From Meghimatium bilineatum (taxonomy: Eukaryota > Mollusca > Gastropoda > Stylommatophora > Philomycidae): a stretch of 64,000 bases of DNA. The notes under the pieces are model-generated. The model did no database searches and was not told where the DNA came from. It was given only the letters and a program-made list of their open reading frames with translations. Shown piece after piece: positions 21,700 through 33,862 of this stretch (position 1 is the stretch's first letter; each line of letters starts with the position of its first letter). The stretch spans positions 104,111,767 through 104,175,766 of the forward strand of contig CM067322.1 in NCBI GenBank assembly GCA_034231615.1, read 5' to 3'. Both the position numbers and the translations under genes were made by a program.

Positions 21700-22108
21700 A
21701 TGGAACAGCACACCTGTAGCAGCACATCTGTAGCATATTACATCTATCAGAGTAACCACACCTGTAGCAGCACACCTGTAGCAGCACATCTGTAGCAGCA
21801 CACCTGTAGCAGATTACATCTATCAGAGTAACCACACCTGTAGCAGCACACCTGTAGTAGCACACCTGTAGCAGCACATCTGTAGCAGCACACCTGTAGC
21901 AGATTACATCTATCAGAGTAACCACACCTGTAGCAGCACACCTGTAGTAGCACACCTGTAGCAGCACACCTGTAGCAGCACACCTGTAGCAGATTACATC
22001 TATCAGAGTAACCACACCTGTAGCAGCACACCTGTAGCAGCACACCTGTAGCAGCACATCTGTAGCAGCACATCTGTAGCAGATTACATCTATCAGAGTA
22101 ACCACACC
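21700..22108. repeat. 15-bp minisatellite with higher-order blocks
   Basis: Basic unit CACCTGTAGCAGCAC (15 bp, with CATCTG variants). Blocks of three to five units are punctuated by AGATTACATCTATCAGAGTA, which occurs five times, giving a higher-order repeat of roughly 75-120 bp. Confidence 0.94.
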
Positions 22109-22231
22109 TCTATTATGTGACACTAAGATGAATAGATATTGAATAAACACCATCCGTACAAACCGAGATTGAATAGATGAATGGACACATCGTCAGGTCA
22201 AACAGACTAATTGAATAATTTAGTAGAGAAA

Positions 22232-22385
22232 GAGTCAGATAATGTTTCCTTCAATGGATAGAAGACAGTCAGAGAATGTTTCCTTCAATGGATAGAAGAC
22301 AGTCAGAGAACGTTCCGATATGTGGATAGAAATACAGATAGAAATACAGATAGAAATACAGATAGAAATACAGATAGTTATTGTT
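22232..22385. repeat. 34-bp and 12-bp short tandem repeats
   Basis: Two to three copies containing AGAATGTTTCCTTCAATGGA (about 34 bp), then four to five copies of AGAAATACAGAT. Confidence 0.88.
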
Positions 22386-22711
22386 TAATTAGTAGATAGA
22401 TGGAAGGACAGGCAGAATATTTCTGAATAGATTAGTAAGAAAAAAAGCAGGCAATACTTGAATGGAAAGAAACTCGTACATACGTTGACATGTCACGTTG
22501 ACATGAGACAATGAATAAGCAAACGAACATAGAATAACTTGGAAACATGCTCTCAGAAAGACTTGAGAAAAAATAGAATCAGATCAGAGAATGGAACTGA
22601 AAATTACTCGCCATTATTGTAAACAGAAATGCCAAAAGAGACATTAAATCGTGATTTGCGAAAAAGAATTCCATTTGGGAGCTCCGTTAAGAAATTATCA
22701 TCTGCATTACT
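22386..22711. other. Unassigned sequence
   Basis: A-rich. No motif or array recognised. Confidence 0.4.
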
Positions 22712-23487
22712 GCCTTAATCAGGTGTGGTTGTCAACATCAGAAGTCTGAGGGCTGCCTTAATCAGGTGTGGTTGTCAACATCAGAAGTCTGAGGGCTGCC
22801 TTAATCAGGTGTGGTTGTCAATATCAGAAGTTTGAGAGCTGTCTTAATCAGGTGTGGTTGTCAACATCAGAAGTTTGAGAGCTGTCTTAATCAGGTGTAG
22901 TTGTCAACATCAGAAGTTTGAGAGCTGTCTTAATCAGGTGTGGTTGTCAACATCAGAAGTCTGAGGGCTGCCTTAATCAGGTGTGGTTGTCAATATCAGA
23001 AGTTTGAGAGCTGTCTTAATCAGGTGTGGTTGTCAACATCAGAAGTTTGAGAGCTGTCTTAATCAGGTGTGGTTGTCAACATCAAAAGTTTGAGGGCTGT
23101 CTTAATCAGGTGTGGTTGTCAACATCAGAAGTTTGAGGGCTGTCTTAATCAGGTGTGGTTGTCAACATCAGAAGTTTGAGAGCTGTCTTAATCAGGTGTG
23201 GTTGTCAACATCAGAAGTTTGAGAGCTGTCTTAATCAGGTGTGGTTGTCAACATCAGAAGTTTGAGAGCTGTCTTAATCAGGTGTGGTTGTCAACATCAG
23301 AAGTTTGAGAGCTGTCTTAATCAGGTGTGGTTGTCAACATCAGAAGTTTGAGAGCTGTCTTAATCAGGTGTGGTTGTCAACATCAGAAGTTTGAGAGCTG
23401 TCTTAATCAGGTGTGGTTGTCAACATCAGAAGTTTGAGAGCTGTCTTAATCAGGTGTGGTTGTCAACATCAGAAGTTTGAGGGCTGT
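22712..23487. repeat. 43-bp minisatellite, about 18 copies
   Basis: The unit contains CTTAATCAGGTGTGGTTGTC and AACATCAGAAGTTTGAGAG. Two haplotypes occur: GTCTGAGGGCTGCC and GTTTGAGAGCTGTC. The first class appears at the left and again near 22960, consistent with block duplication. Confidence 0.97.
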
Positions 23488-23664
23488 CGTTTTCTCAGTC
23501 TGTCTTTTGTGGTCTTCGTCCCTGGAGATGGTCAACTGAATTATACCCATGTTATTGTCTCGTTTATTTTCTCACAATCTAGTAGCATGTTCTCATCTTC
23601 CTATGTGTTCTTTCTCAGTCTGATAGGATGTTTTCATATTTCTCTTACATGTGGTGCACACGTC

Positions 23665-23865
23665 AGTCTCGAAGCCGTTCATTACAAAAGAAGTCGCGGG
23701 TTCAAATCTCACTGTTGATAAGGTGGATTTTTTTAAGCTACGGAATTACGTGCTGTGAGTGGTACTGTGGCATGCGATGTGCCGCATCGTTGAGCGGGAC
23801 GGACTACGTATGGGGTGATTCGAGATCAATAAATTGAGTCCTGTATCTCTTTTGAGCTTTTGATC
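23665..23865 (+). mobile_element. tRNA-derived SINE, family A, copy 3 (older)
   Basis: Contains a B-box-like GCGGGTTCAAATCTC, then AAGGTGGATTTTTTTAAGCT, ATTACGTGCTGTGAGTGGTA and a GGACGGACTACGTATGG end. It has an internal deletion of the block around CGGAGATCC that copies 1 and 2 keep. It is the most diverged of the three. Confidence 0.75.
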
Positions 23866-23878
23866 TATTATCCTTGAT

Positions 23879-24052
23879 ATATCGACCATCTACCTACAGC
23901 ACTGTCGACCATCTACCTACAGCACTGTCGACCATCTACCTACAGCACTGTCGACCATCTACCTACAGCACTGTCGACCATCTACCTACAGCACTGTCGA
24001 CCATCTACCTACAGCACTGTCGACCATCTACCTACAGCACTGTCGACCATCT
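23879..24052. repeat. 23-bp minisatellite, about 7.5 copies, perfect
   Basis: Copies of a 23-bp unit containing TCGACCATCTACCTACAGCA show no visible substitution. Confidence 0.97.
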
Positions 24053-24496
24053 ATGTCCCCTAATAATTAAATGTCTAATAATTCACATTTTTACTTATCT
24101 CTATTTCTCCACCTCTAATGATATTATCTGTTTACATCCGGTGATTCCGCCACCAATACACCCCCTCCCCTTACATCCTAATCATCACCTATGCTAGCCC
24201 CATATCCAACACAACATCCATATTAATCACGACATGTCATCTGGCAGATGAAAGTATGTCATTGGCATGACATCATGACTGAATATTTGTACATTTCTCT
24301 CCATGTCACACCATTACAAACTTTAATTTGATCTTGACAACTTGTGTTTCTCAAATTTTCTTTCATTCACTTGTTTGAACAATTTCTTTCTATTTTTCTT
24401 TCTTAAATAGAAACATACAACGGGACTCCATGTTATAACTATTTGTCTGTGGTCAAACAGTCACCTTCAGTCAATCAACAGAGAAGAGATATCAAA
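24053..24496. other. Unassigned sequence
   Basis: T-rich, with short C-rich patches. No TE motif or array seen. Confidence 0.4.
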
Positions 24497-24672
24497 TCTA
24501 CACACAATCAACAATACATATCTACACTTTACACATTCCACGATACATATCTATACTTTGCACAATCAGCAATACATATCTACACTTTACACAATCGACA
24601 ATACATATCTACACTTTACATAATCGACAATACATATCTACACTTCACACAATCGACAATACATATATACAC
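24497..24672. repeat. 29-bp minisatellite, about 6 copies
   Basis: The unit contains ACAATCGACAATACATATCT and ACACTTT. The first copies have CAATCAACA and CATTCCACG variants. Confidence 0.92.
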
Positions 24673-24685
24673 AGATATGTACATA

Positions 24686-24930
24686 TGGAACCTCGTAGCG
24701 CAAGAGGTCATGGGTTCATTTCCTATTTGGAACGGAAATATTTTTCAGATCGCAACGGCTCCGGGGCGAACCAGCCTTAAATAGGTACCCGATTAAGTTG
24801 GGAAGTAAACACTGGAACGGAGAGGAGATGGCTACCGCCCTCATTTGCAGAGCCAATTAAACGTGAGATAGCGAACATATCACACCCTTTACGGCAATAA
24901 TAAATGATGTGGGTTACTTGACTTTACTAT
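24686..24930 (+). mobile_element. tRNA-related SINE, family D
   Basis: Starts near GGAACCTCGTAGCGCAAGAG, with a degraded B box (GGGTTCATTTCC). The body includes CGGCTCCGGGGCGAACCAGC and GATGGCTACCGCCCTCATTT. The compact head and structured body look like a SINE, but there is no second copy in the window to confirm it. Confidence 0.5.
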
Positions 24931-25004
24931 GTACACTTTACACAATCGGCAATACCCTCCTAATGTTCGTCTAATTTGAGCACATCTTACGATGTCTCAG
25001 CAAT

Positions 25005-28000
25005 CAATATGTCCATGTCAATGTTTCTACTAGAAAATATGTCAATGTTCCTACTAGACAATATGTCCATGTCAATGTTCCTACTAGAAAATATGTCCAT
25101 GTCAATGTTCCTACTAGAAAACATGTCAATGTTCCTACTAGACAACATGTCAATGTTCCTACTAGACAACATGTCAATGTTCCTACTAGACAACATGTCA
25201 ATGTTCCTACTAGACAACATGTCAATGTTCCTACTAGACAACATGTCAATGTTCCTACTAGACAACATGTCAATGTTCCTACTAGACAACATGTCAATGT
25301 TCCTACTAGACAACATGTCAATGTTCCTACTAGACAATATGTCAATGCTCCTACTAGACAATATGTCCAAGCTCCTAATAGACAATAGGTACATGTCAAT
25401 GTATCTACTAGACAATATATACATGTCAATGTTCCTACTAGACAATATATACATGTCAATGTATCTACTAGACAATATATACATGTCAATGTTCCTACTA
25501 GACAATATATACATGTCAATGTTCATACTAGACAATATATACATGTCAATGTTCCTACTAGACAATATGTCCAAGCTCCTACTAGACAATATATACATGT
25601 CAATGTTACTACTAGACAATATGTCCATGTCAATGTTACTACTAGACAATATGTCCATGTCAATGTTACTACTAGACAATATGTCCATGTCAATGTTACT
25701 ACTAGACAATATGTCCATGTCAATGTTACTACTAGACAATATGTCCATGTCAATTTATCTACTAGACAATATGTCCATGTCAATGTATCTACTAGACAAT
25801 ATATACATCTCAATGTATCTACTAGACAATATATACATGTCAATGTTCCTACTAGACAATATGTCCAAGCTCCTACTAGACAATATGCCCATGTCAATGT
25901 ATCTACTAGACAATATGTCCATGTCAATGTTACTACTAGACAATATGTCCATGTCAATGTTACTACTAGACAATATGTCCAAGTCAATGTTACTACTAGA
26001 CAATATGTCCATGTCAATGTTACTACTAGACAATATGTCCATGTCAATGTTACTACTAGACAATATGTCCATGTCAATGTTACTACTAGACAATATGTCC
26101 ATGTCAATGTATCTACTAGACAATATGTCCATGTCAATGTTCCTACTAGACAATATGTCCATGTCAATGTTACTACTAGACAATATGTCCATGTCAATGT
26201 TACTACTAGACAATATATACATGTCAATGTATCTACTAGACAATATATACATGTCAATGTTCCTACTAGACAATATGTCCAAGCTCCTACTAGACAATAT
26301 GTCCAAGCTCCTACTAGACAATATGTCCATGTCAATGTTACTACTAGACAGTATGTCCATGTCAATGTTACTACTAGACAATATGTCCATGTCAATGTTA
26401 CTACTAGACAATATGTCCATGTCAATGTTACTACTAGACAATATGTCCATGTCAATGTTACTACTATACAATATGTTCATGGCAATGTTACTACTAGACA
26501 ATATGTCCATGTCAATGTTCCTACTATACAATATGTCCATGCCAATGTTACTACTAGACAATATGTTCATGTCAATGTTACTACTAGACAATATGTCCAT
26601 GTCAATGTTCCTACTATACAATATGTCCATGTCAATGTTACTACTAGACAATATGTCCATGTCAATGTTCCTACGAGACAATATGTCCATGTCAATGTTA
26701 CTACTAGACAATATGTCCATGTCAATGTTACTACTAGACAATATGTCCATGTCAATGTTACTACTATACAATATGTCCATGTCAATGTTACTACTAGACA
26801 ATATGTCCATGTCAATGTTACTACTAGACAATATGTCCATGTCAATGTTACTACTATACAATATGTCCATGTCAATGTTACTACTAGACAATATGTCCAT
26901 GGCAATGTATCTACTAGACAATATGTCCATGTCAATGTTATTACTAGACAATATGTCCATGTCAATGTTACTACTATACAATATGTCCATGTCAATGTTA
27001 CTACTAGACAATATGTCCATGTCAATGTTACTACTATACAATATGTCCATGTCAACGTTACTACTAGACAATATGTCCATGTCAATATTACTACTAGACA
27101 ATATGTCCATGTCAATGTTACTACTAGACAATATGTCCATGTCAATGTATCTAATAGACAATATGTCCATGTCAATGTTACTACTAGACAATATGTCCAT
27201 GTCAATGTTACTACTAGACAATATGTCCATGTCAATGTATCTACTAGACAATATGTCCATGTCAATGTTCCTACTAGACAATATGTCCATGTCAATGTTA
27301 CTACTAGACAATATGTCCATGTCAATGTTACTACTAGACAATATATACATGTCAATGTATCTACTAGACAATATATACATGTCAATGTTCTTACTAGACA
27401 ATATGTCCAAGCTCCTACTAGACAATATGTCCAAGCTCCTACTAGACAATATGTCCATGTCAATGTTACTACTAGACAATATGTCCATGTCAATGTTACT
27501 ACTAGACAATATGTCCATGTCAATGTTACTACTAGACAATATGTCCATGTCAATGTTACTACTAGACAATATGTCCATGTCAATGTTACTACTATACCAT
27601 ATGTTCATGGCAATGTTACTACTAGACAATATGTCCATGTCAATGTTCCTACTATACAATATGTCCATGCCAATGTTACTACTAGACAATATGTTCATGT
27701 CAATGTTACTACTAGACAATATGTCCATGTCAATGTTCCTACTATACAATATGTCCATGTCAATGTTACTACTAGACAATATGTCCATGTCAATGTTCCT
27801 ACTAGACAATATGTCCATGTCAATGTTACTACTAGACAATATGTCCATGTCAATGTTACTACTAGACAATATGTCCATGTCAATGTTACTACTATACAAT
27901 ATGTCCATGTCAATGTTACTACTAGACAATATGTCCATGTCAATGTTACTACTAGACAATATGTCCATGTCAATGTTACTACTATACAATATGTCCATGT

Positions 28001-28888
28001 CAATGTTACTACTAGGCAATATGTCCATGGCAATGTATCTACTAGACAATATGTCCATGTCAATGTTACTACTAGACAATATGTCCATGTCAATGTTACT
28101 ACTATACAATATGTCCATGTCAATGTTACTACTAGACAATATGTCCATGTCAATGTTACTACTATACAATATGTCCATGTCAATTTTCCTACTAGACAAT
28201 ATGTCCATGTCAATGTTACTACTATACAATATGTCCATGTCAATGTTACTACTAGACAATATGTCCATGTCAATGTTACCACTAGACAATATGTCCATGT
28301 CAATGTTCCTACTGTACAATATGTCCATGCCAATGTTACTACTAGACAATATGTCCATGTCAATGTATCTACTAGACAATATGTCCATGTCAATGTTCCT
28401 ACTAGACAATATGTCCATGTCAATGTATCTACTAGACAATATCTCCATGTCAATGTATCTACTAGACAATATGTCCATGTCAATGTTACTACTAGACAAT
28501 ATGTCCATGTCAACGTTACTACTAGACAATATGTCCATGTCAATATTACTACTAGACAATATGTCCATGTCAATGTTAATACTAGACAATATGTCCATGT
28601 CAATGTATCTACTAGACAATATGTCCATGTCAATGTATCTACTAGACATTATGTCCATGTCAATGTATCTACTAGACAATATGTCCATGTCAATGTTACT
28701 ACTAGACAATATGTCCATGTCAATGTTACTACTAGACAATATGTCCATGTCAATGTATCTACTAGACAATATGTCCATGTCAATGTTCCTACTAGACAAT
28801 ATGTCCATGTCAATGTTCCTACTAGACAATATGTCCATGTCAATGTTCCTACTAGACAATATGTCCATGTCAATGTTACTACTAGATA
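25005..28888. repeat. 30-bp minisatellite, 3.9 kb, with 1,128-bp higher-order repeat
   Basis: About 130 units of CTACTAGACAATATGTCCAT plus GTCAATGTTA, with a 24-bp variant lacking one hexamer (mainly 25110-25370). Marker variants (CCAAGCTCC, GTTCATGGC, TATACAA, TATATACATG) recur in the same order: the paired CCAAGCTCC units at 26281 and at 27409 are 1,128 bp apart, equal to 36 x 30 + 2 x 24. A 1,366-codon plus-strand frame and a 1,050-codon minus-strand frame are open throughout because the periods are multiples of 3. I do not call a gene. Confidence 0.98.
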
Positions 28889-28924
28889 AAAAAAATGTCA
28901 TTCTCACGTTCTTTATGTGTCTCG

Positions 28925-29050
28925 GTGGAATATTTCGTTATGTTCCCAGTAGTACATTTCTTTATGTTCCCAGTAGTACATTTCTTTATGTTCCCAGTAG
29001 TACATTTCTGTATGTTCCCAGTAGTACATTTCTTTATGTTCCCGGCTGGT
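28925..29050. repeat. 24-bp minisatellite, about 5 copies
   Basis: The unit contains CATTTCTTTATGTTCCCAGT and AGTA. It follows the 30-bp array after a 35-bp gap. Confidence 0.95.
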
Positions 29051-29161
29051 TCTTTTTCATGAACTGTATCTTCTAGGTATATGGGCAGGTGATCAATGCG
29101 TACATTAGGGAAAATAATTTTGACAAGACATATGTACATTTTACCAAGTAATATATTGAAT

Positions 29162-29288
29162 TCAAGTTACTGCAGTAATAACTTCAGTCTGGTTACTGCA
29201 GTAATATTTCAACTAAAGTTACTGCAGTAGTATGTTTAACTAATGTTAGTGAAGTAATATGTTCAACTCTGGTTACTGCAGTAAGATG
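29162..29288. repeat. Degenerate ~30-bp repeat, 4-5 copies
   Basis: Units share GTTACTGCAGTAATA followed by a variable T/A-rich part (TTCAACT). Confidence 0.85.
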
Positions 29289-30107
29289 ACAGACTTTAAT
29301 GAACACAGTTGATACGTCCTGCGATTCAATGATGTGTCCTACTGTTGTCCTGTACCAGGATGTTTAACAAATAGTTTGTCTAGTGTTAGGAGAATGAATA
29401 ATCAGTGGATTATATGTGATTATGTCTGATGTCATGTAATGGCGTGACTGACGGAGGCTGTACCAATAGTACATTAGACAGTATCCAGTTGACTTAAAAT
29501 AATGTTGATAACTCAGTGCTAAATTATTTTCAAAGATGAATTTGGAAACTCTAGAAGAAATTGATTGAGTTTTTTTAGGAAAGTGATGAGGAAGATGTTT
29601 GCAGACGTGGATTAGATGCGTGAAATGTGAATGTGAGAAATCTGTGATCAATGTCTGAGATATCACGAGAAAACGGAAGAGATTGATGTATGTGCGTGAG
29701 AGGACGCGTAATCCTGTGCCGAGGATTTGCTAAAGAAATCTGACAGAAGTTTTATTGCGTAATACATTGACAGGTGAACAGTGTCGCAAATATCGCAGGT
29801 ATGTAGTCATTGCCGTCAGGTGAAGGACGATGTGAAACACCGGAGGATTTAGTCGATACAATCAAACAAGAGGTCTGTCGTGTGTATTATGTCGGATATC
29901 GGGGGCTGATTATTGTGTTGCGTCCAATAGTAGAAAGTATCAGTCTGCACTAAGAACATACTGCATGGTTTTTTTGGGTTTGTTGGACGTGATTCCGTCA
30001 GATTTCATCTTTAACAGTAAATCATGTTTTGTTGTCAGTTGTGTAAACCAGACATTTGGAATATACATTTCTTTACCATGTGTAAAATCATTTTTTATCA
30101 ATAGTTT
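29289..30107. other. Unassigned sequence
   Basis: No array or TE domain recognised. A 100-codon minus-strand frame (29364-29666) carries no motif that I know. Confidence 0.4.
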
Positions 30108-30511
30108 GAAATCTCTTGCTTGCAATATTTGTATCTGATGTTTGAAATCTCTTGCTTGCAATATTTGTATCTGATGTTTGCCATCTCTTGCTTGCAATAT
30201 TTGTATCTGATGTTTGACATCTCTTGCTTGCAATATTTGTATCTGATGTTTGACATCTCTTGCTTGCAATATTTGTATCTGATGTTTGACATCTCTTGCT
30301 TGCAATATTTGTATCTGATGTTTGAAATCTCTTGCTTGCAATATTTGTATCTGATGTTTGACATCTCTTGCTTGCAATATTTGTATCTGATGTTTGAAAT
30401 CTCTTGCTTGCAATATTTGTATCTGATGTTTGAAATCTCTTGCTTGCAATATTTGTATCTGATGTTTGAAATCTCTTGCTTGCAATATTTGTATCTGATG
30501 TTTGACATCGT
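30108..30511. repeat. 36-bp minisatellite, about 11 copies
   Basis: The unit contains ATCTCTTGCTTGCAATATTT and GTATCTGATGTTTGAC. The only common variation is GAAATC versus GACATC (once GCCATC). Confidence 0.97.
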
Positions 30512-30599
30512 GTTGCAGCATTATTTAGCGGTGTATGCGATCTTCAATTTTGGTAGCAGAATCTGTATTGTTTCTACCATTCATGTAAATACCCAACAT

Positions 30600-30715
30600 C
30601 TGTAAGCTTCATTGCTACTATCACCAGCGGTAATAACGCAACATTTGTAAGCTTGTACAACTCAACCCTTATGTTGTAAGCTTGTACAAGTCAACCCTTA
30701 TGTTGAGCATTTAGT
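30600..30715. repeat. Short duplications around GTAAGCTT
   Basis: A unit with TAAGCTTGTACAACTCAACC and CTTATGTTG is present twice in tandem. A diverged TGTAAGCTTCATTG lies just upstream. Confidence 0.85.
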
Positions 30716-30839
30716 CAATATTAACATGGTGACTTGCAATACTCAAAATCAAAACGTGTACACCCAGTGTGTGTACCAAGCAAGTAGCGAATTGAAACAC
30801 TATCGTTTGCAATGCATAACGTAATACACGATTAAGGGG

Positions 30840-30992
30840 GTTGGGAGTAAATTTGCCTGTGGCTCAGAGTTTTAAAAAAATGTACTCAAATCCGATGTGT
30901 CGCGCTAAACAACATCCGAGATGTTAACCATGACAGAATTTATTGATGTCTCTAGACTATATCTTGTTCATCTGCAGGAATATGAGAACGTG
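30840..30992 (+). mobile_element. Dispersed repeat family B, partial copy
   Basis: Aligns with the 3' half of the family: TCCGATGTGTCGCGCTAAA, then TCTCTAGACTATATCTTGTT and the CTGCAGGAATATGAGAACG end. It lies about 200 bp from an opposite-orientation copy (31205-31545), the two ends facing each other. Confidence 0.65.
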
Positions 30993-31204
30993 TATAGATG
31001 AAGGGCAGATGATATTTGTAAACATGTGATATATATATCGTAACAGAAGTGTCGAAGAAACATGGACAATATTTGTCCTATTCTCACAGGTGTCAAGAAA
31101 TGCATGAGGTTTGTGTTCGATCCTCCATTGACCTGAACATATTACTTTATTTATATATATGCCTGCGCCTTGTAGCCCTTGTATATTTCCGATGACTTCC
31201 TCAT

Positions 31205-31545
31205 GTTCATTCATTCTCAAACTCCTGCAGATGAGCAAATTGTGGTCCAGGAACTCCTGCAGATGAGCACATTGTGGTCCAGGAACTCCTGCAGATGAGC
31301 AAATTGTGGTCCAGGAACTCCTGCAGATGAGCTAATTGTGGTCCAGATAATGGAATGCGTTTTGTCATGTTTTACAGCTTCACTCATATATTTGCACATT
31401 TCGGCATAATACATCCAACTTCAGCATGGTATCTGAGTCACTTTGACCCTATATAGAATGTGGCAGCTAACTCTACCCCATAGTCTCCGTAATCGCCTCT
31501 TATGATGTGCATGAAGGTACTCTGTGTTAATTTTCTATGTTCTCT
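31205..31545 (-). mobile_element. Dispersed repeat family B, copy with an internal array
   Basis: Plus-strand landmarks are the reverse complement of the family: TTCATTCTCAAACTCCTGCA, AATGGAATGCGTTTTGTCAT, TTTCGGCATAATACATCCAA, CTTCAGCATGGTATCTGAGT and TTTTCGGGACCAGCAACACA. The 32-bp segment around the CTCCTGCAGATGAGC end has been amplified fourfold (31218-31345). Confidence 0.8.
31218..31345. repeat. 32-bp minisatellite, 4 copies, inside family B
   Basis: Units of AACTCCTGCAGATGAGCAAA plus TTGTGGTCCAGG. The unit equals one segment of the family B consensus (CTCCTGCAGATTAACAAGAT at 46951), so the array grew from TE sequence. Confidence 0.95.
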
Positions 31546-31827
31546 TTTCGGGACCAGCAACACAGGAGCAATGTCCTATGTCAGATAGATGATTCATCAT
31601 CATCAAGTGCTGTCGCCGCAGAAAAAGGTTGGCTGCAACAGACCTCCAACATCCGTGTCTCCTGTTTTGGTGATGCACTCTGCTAGACTGTAACCTGTCC
31701 ATCTTGTGATGTTACTATCCCACTTGTATCTCTGCCTACCTCTTGTTATAAATATTTGTTTGTAACATGTATTGCGTAATTATTCTACAGGACATGGTAG
31801 TCGAAACTTTATTAAATTACTAAATTT
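31546..31827. other. Unassigned sequence
   Basis: No array. Possibly further TE-derived sequence continuing from family B, but nothing diagnostic. Confidence 0.35.
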
Positions 31828-33198
31828 TGCCAACTCAAGACGTACAAATATTTTGCCAACGCAAGACGTACAAATATTTTGCCAACTCAAGACGTACACA
31901 TATTTTGCAAACTCAAGACGTACAATTATTTTGCCAACTCAAGACGTACACATATTTTGCCAACTCAAGACGTACACATATTTTGCCAACTCAAGACGTA
32001 CAATTATTTTGCCAACTCAAGACGTACAAATATTTTGCCAACGCAAGACGTACAAATATTTTGCCAACTCAAGACGTACACATATTTTGCAAACTCAAGA
32101 CGTACAATTATTTTGCCAACTCAAGACGTACACATATTTTGCCAACTCAAGACGTACACATATTTTGCCAACTCAAGACGTACAATTATTTTGCCAACTC
32201 AAGACGTACAAATATTTTGCCAACTCAAGACGTACAAATATTTTGCCAACTCAAGACGTACAAATATTTTGCCAACTCAAGACGTACAAATATTTTGCCA
32301 ACTCAAGACGTACAAATATTTTGCCAACTCAAGACGTACAAATATTTTGCCAACTCAAGACGTACAAATATTTTGCCAACTCAAGACGTACAAATATTTT
32401 GCCAACTCAAGACGTACAAATATTTTGCCAACTCAAGACGTACAAATATTTTGCCAACTCAAGACGTACAAATATTTTGCCAACTCAAGACGTACAAATA
32501 TTTTGCCAACTCAAGACGTACAAATATTTTGCCAACTCAAGACGCACAAATATTTTGCCAACTCAAGACGTACAAATATTTTGCCAACTCAAGACGTACA
32601 CATATTTTGCCAACTCAAGACGTACAAATATTTTGCCAACTCAAGACGTACAAATATTTTGCCAACTCAAGACGTACACATATTTTGCCAACTCAAGACG
32701 TACAATTATTTTGCCAACTCAAGACGTACACATATTTTGCCAACTCAAGACGTACACATATTTTGCCAACTCAAGACGTACAATTATTTTGCCAACTCAA
32801 GACGTACACATATTTTGCCAACTCAAGACGTACACATATTTTGCCAACTCAAGACGTACAATTATTTTGCCAACTCAAGACGTACACATATTTTGCCAAC
32901 TCAAGACGTACAATTATTTTGCCAACTCAAGACGTACAAATATTTTGCCAACTCAAGACGTACAAATATTTTGCCAACTCAAGACGTACAAATATTTTGC
33001 CAACTCAAGACGTACAAATATTTTGCCAACTCAAGACGTACAAATATTTTGCCAACTCAAGACGTACAAATATTTTGCCAACTCAAGACGTACAAATATT
33101 TTGCCAACTCAAGACGTACAAATATTTTGCCAACTCAAGACGTACAAATATTTTGCCAACTCAAGACGTACACATATTTTGCCAACTCAAGACGTACA
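31828..33198. repeat. 26-bp minisatellite, about 53 copies
   Basis: The unit is CGTACAAATATTTTGCCAAC plus TCAAGA. Three sub-types (ACAAATA, ACACATA, ACAATTA) occur in repeated orders. A seven-unit block starting with CCAACGCAAG at 31856 recurs 182 bp later. All three plus frames are open because the unit strand has no stop triplet and 26 is not a multiple of 3. This is not coding evidence. Confidence 0.98.
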
Positions 33199-33754
33199 AC
33201 TAACAGTTGTGAAGTAAGTCCTGCTATAGAACAGCCCTGCTCTTAAACAGAGGTAATTTATCTTGATTGGTTCGACATTTTCCGTGTTTGCCATTGGCCA
33301 ACCACACAAAGCTGACCAATGATCAGTGTCGTATCTCAGTCAACATAATGTTAAAATTGAACAAACTGTTCTAGGTTGTTGATGTTTATTTTCCAGAAGT
33401 TTGCGAGGTTTCCTCCCCTGGAACTGAAATTGGTCTGTTACCAACATGAAATGTTTTCATTTTGAAATAAGAGCACACTTTTCATGCTTCTGGCCACACT
33501 TTTCATGCTTCTGGCCAAGCAATAATTTGTGAAATTCTTAGACATTATTTACTTTATTTTAATAAATTATTTCGACTTGTCCAACAAATATTTTGTAACA
33601 AAAAACAATTTGTAACAAATTTACATCAAATTGGTAGCATATCTAGGGAGGGTAATACATATTAGTAATTATTCTGGACGTAGCTATCAACCCAGCATGT
33701 GTTGGCTCTGGTGATTTTCTAGGAAATATAAATAAGTTCATTAGTTTGCTATTG
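33199..33754. other. Unassigned sequence
   Basis: AT-rich. Includes a 21-bp direct duplication near 33475-33516 (ACACTTTTCATGCTTCTGGC twice). Confidence 0.45.
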
Positions 33755-33862
33755 CTTTCTGAACGGTTCGGATGCACAATTACCTGTGACGAGGATCGAA
33801 CTCGTTACCTTGGCCGTCATAGATGCGATGTGTACCACTTCACCACAGAGCCGGACCATTGA
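33755..33862 (-). mobile_element. tRNA-like sequence, probably a SINE head
   Basis: The minus strand reads GTCCGGCTCTGTGGTGAAGT with an A-box-like GTGGTGAAGTGG (33835-33846). A B-box-like GAGTTCGATCCTCG (33791-33804) follows at tRNA spacing, and the T-stem pairing CGAG...CTCG is intact. An acceptor-stem match is not evident, so I do not call a tRNA gene. It could be a tRNA pseudogene or SINE 5' end. Confidence 0.55.

Noticed and set aside
22712..23487. CRISPR-like array
   Set aside because: As in other arrays here, there are no unique spacers between repeats, no cas genes and the sequence is eukaryotic. It is an ordinary minisatellite.
24976..29076. 1,366-codon open frame (and a 1,050-codon antisense frame) over the 30-bp array
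   Set aside because: Unit lengths of 30 and 24 keep all frames in register, both strands are open, and the peptide is a simple periodic string with no domain. Openness follows from the unit lacking stops.
31772..33246. Three overlapping plus-strand frames of about 455-481 codons
   Set aside because: Same explanation, with a 26-bp unit that lacks stops on the plus strand.
33781..33860. Functional tRNA gene on the minus strand
   Set aside because: A and B boxes are good, but I cannot pair an acceptor stem and no terminator-like T run is properly placed. SINE head or pseudogene is more likely.
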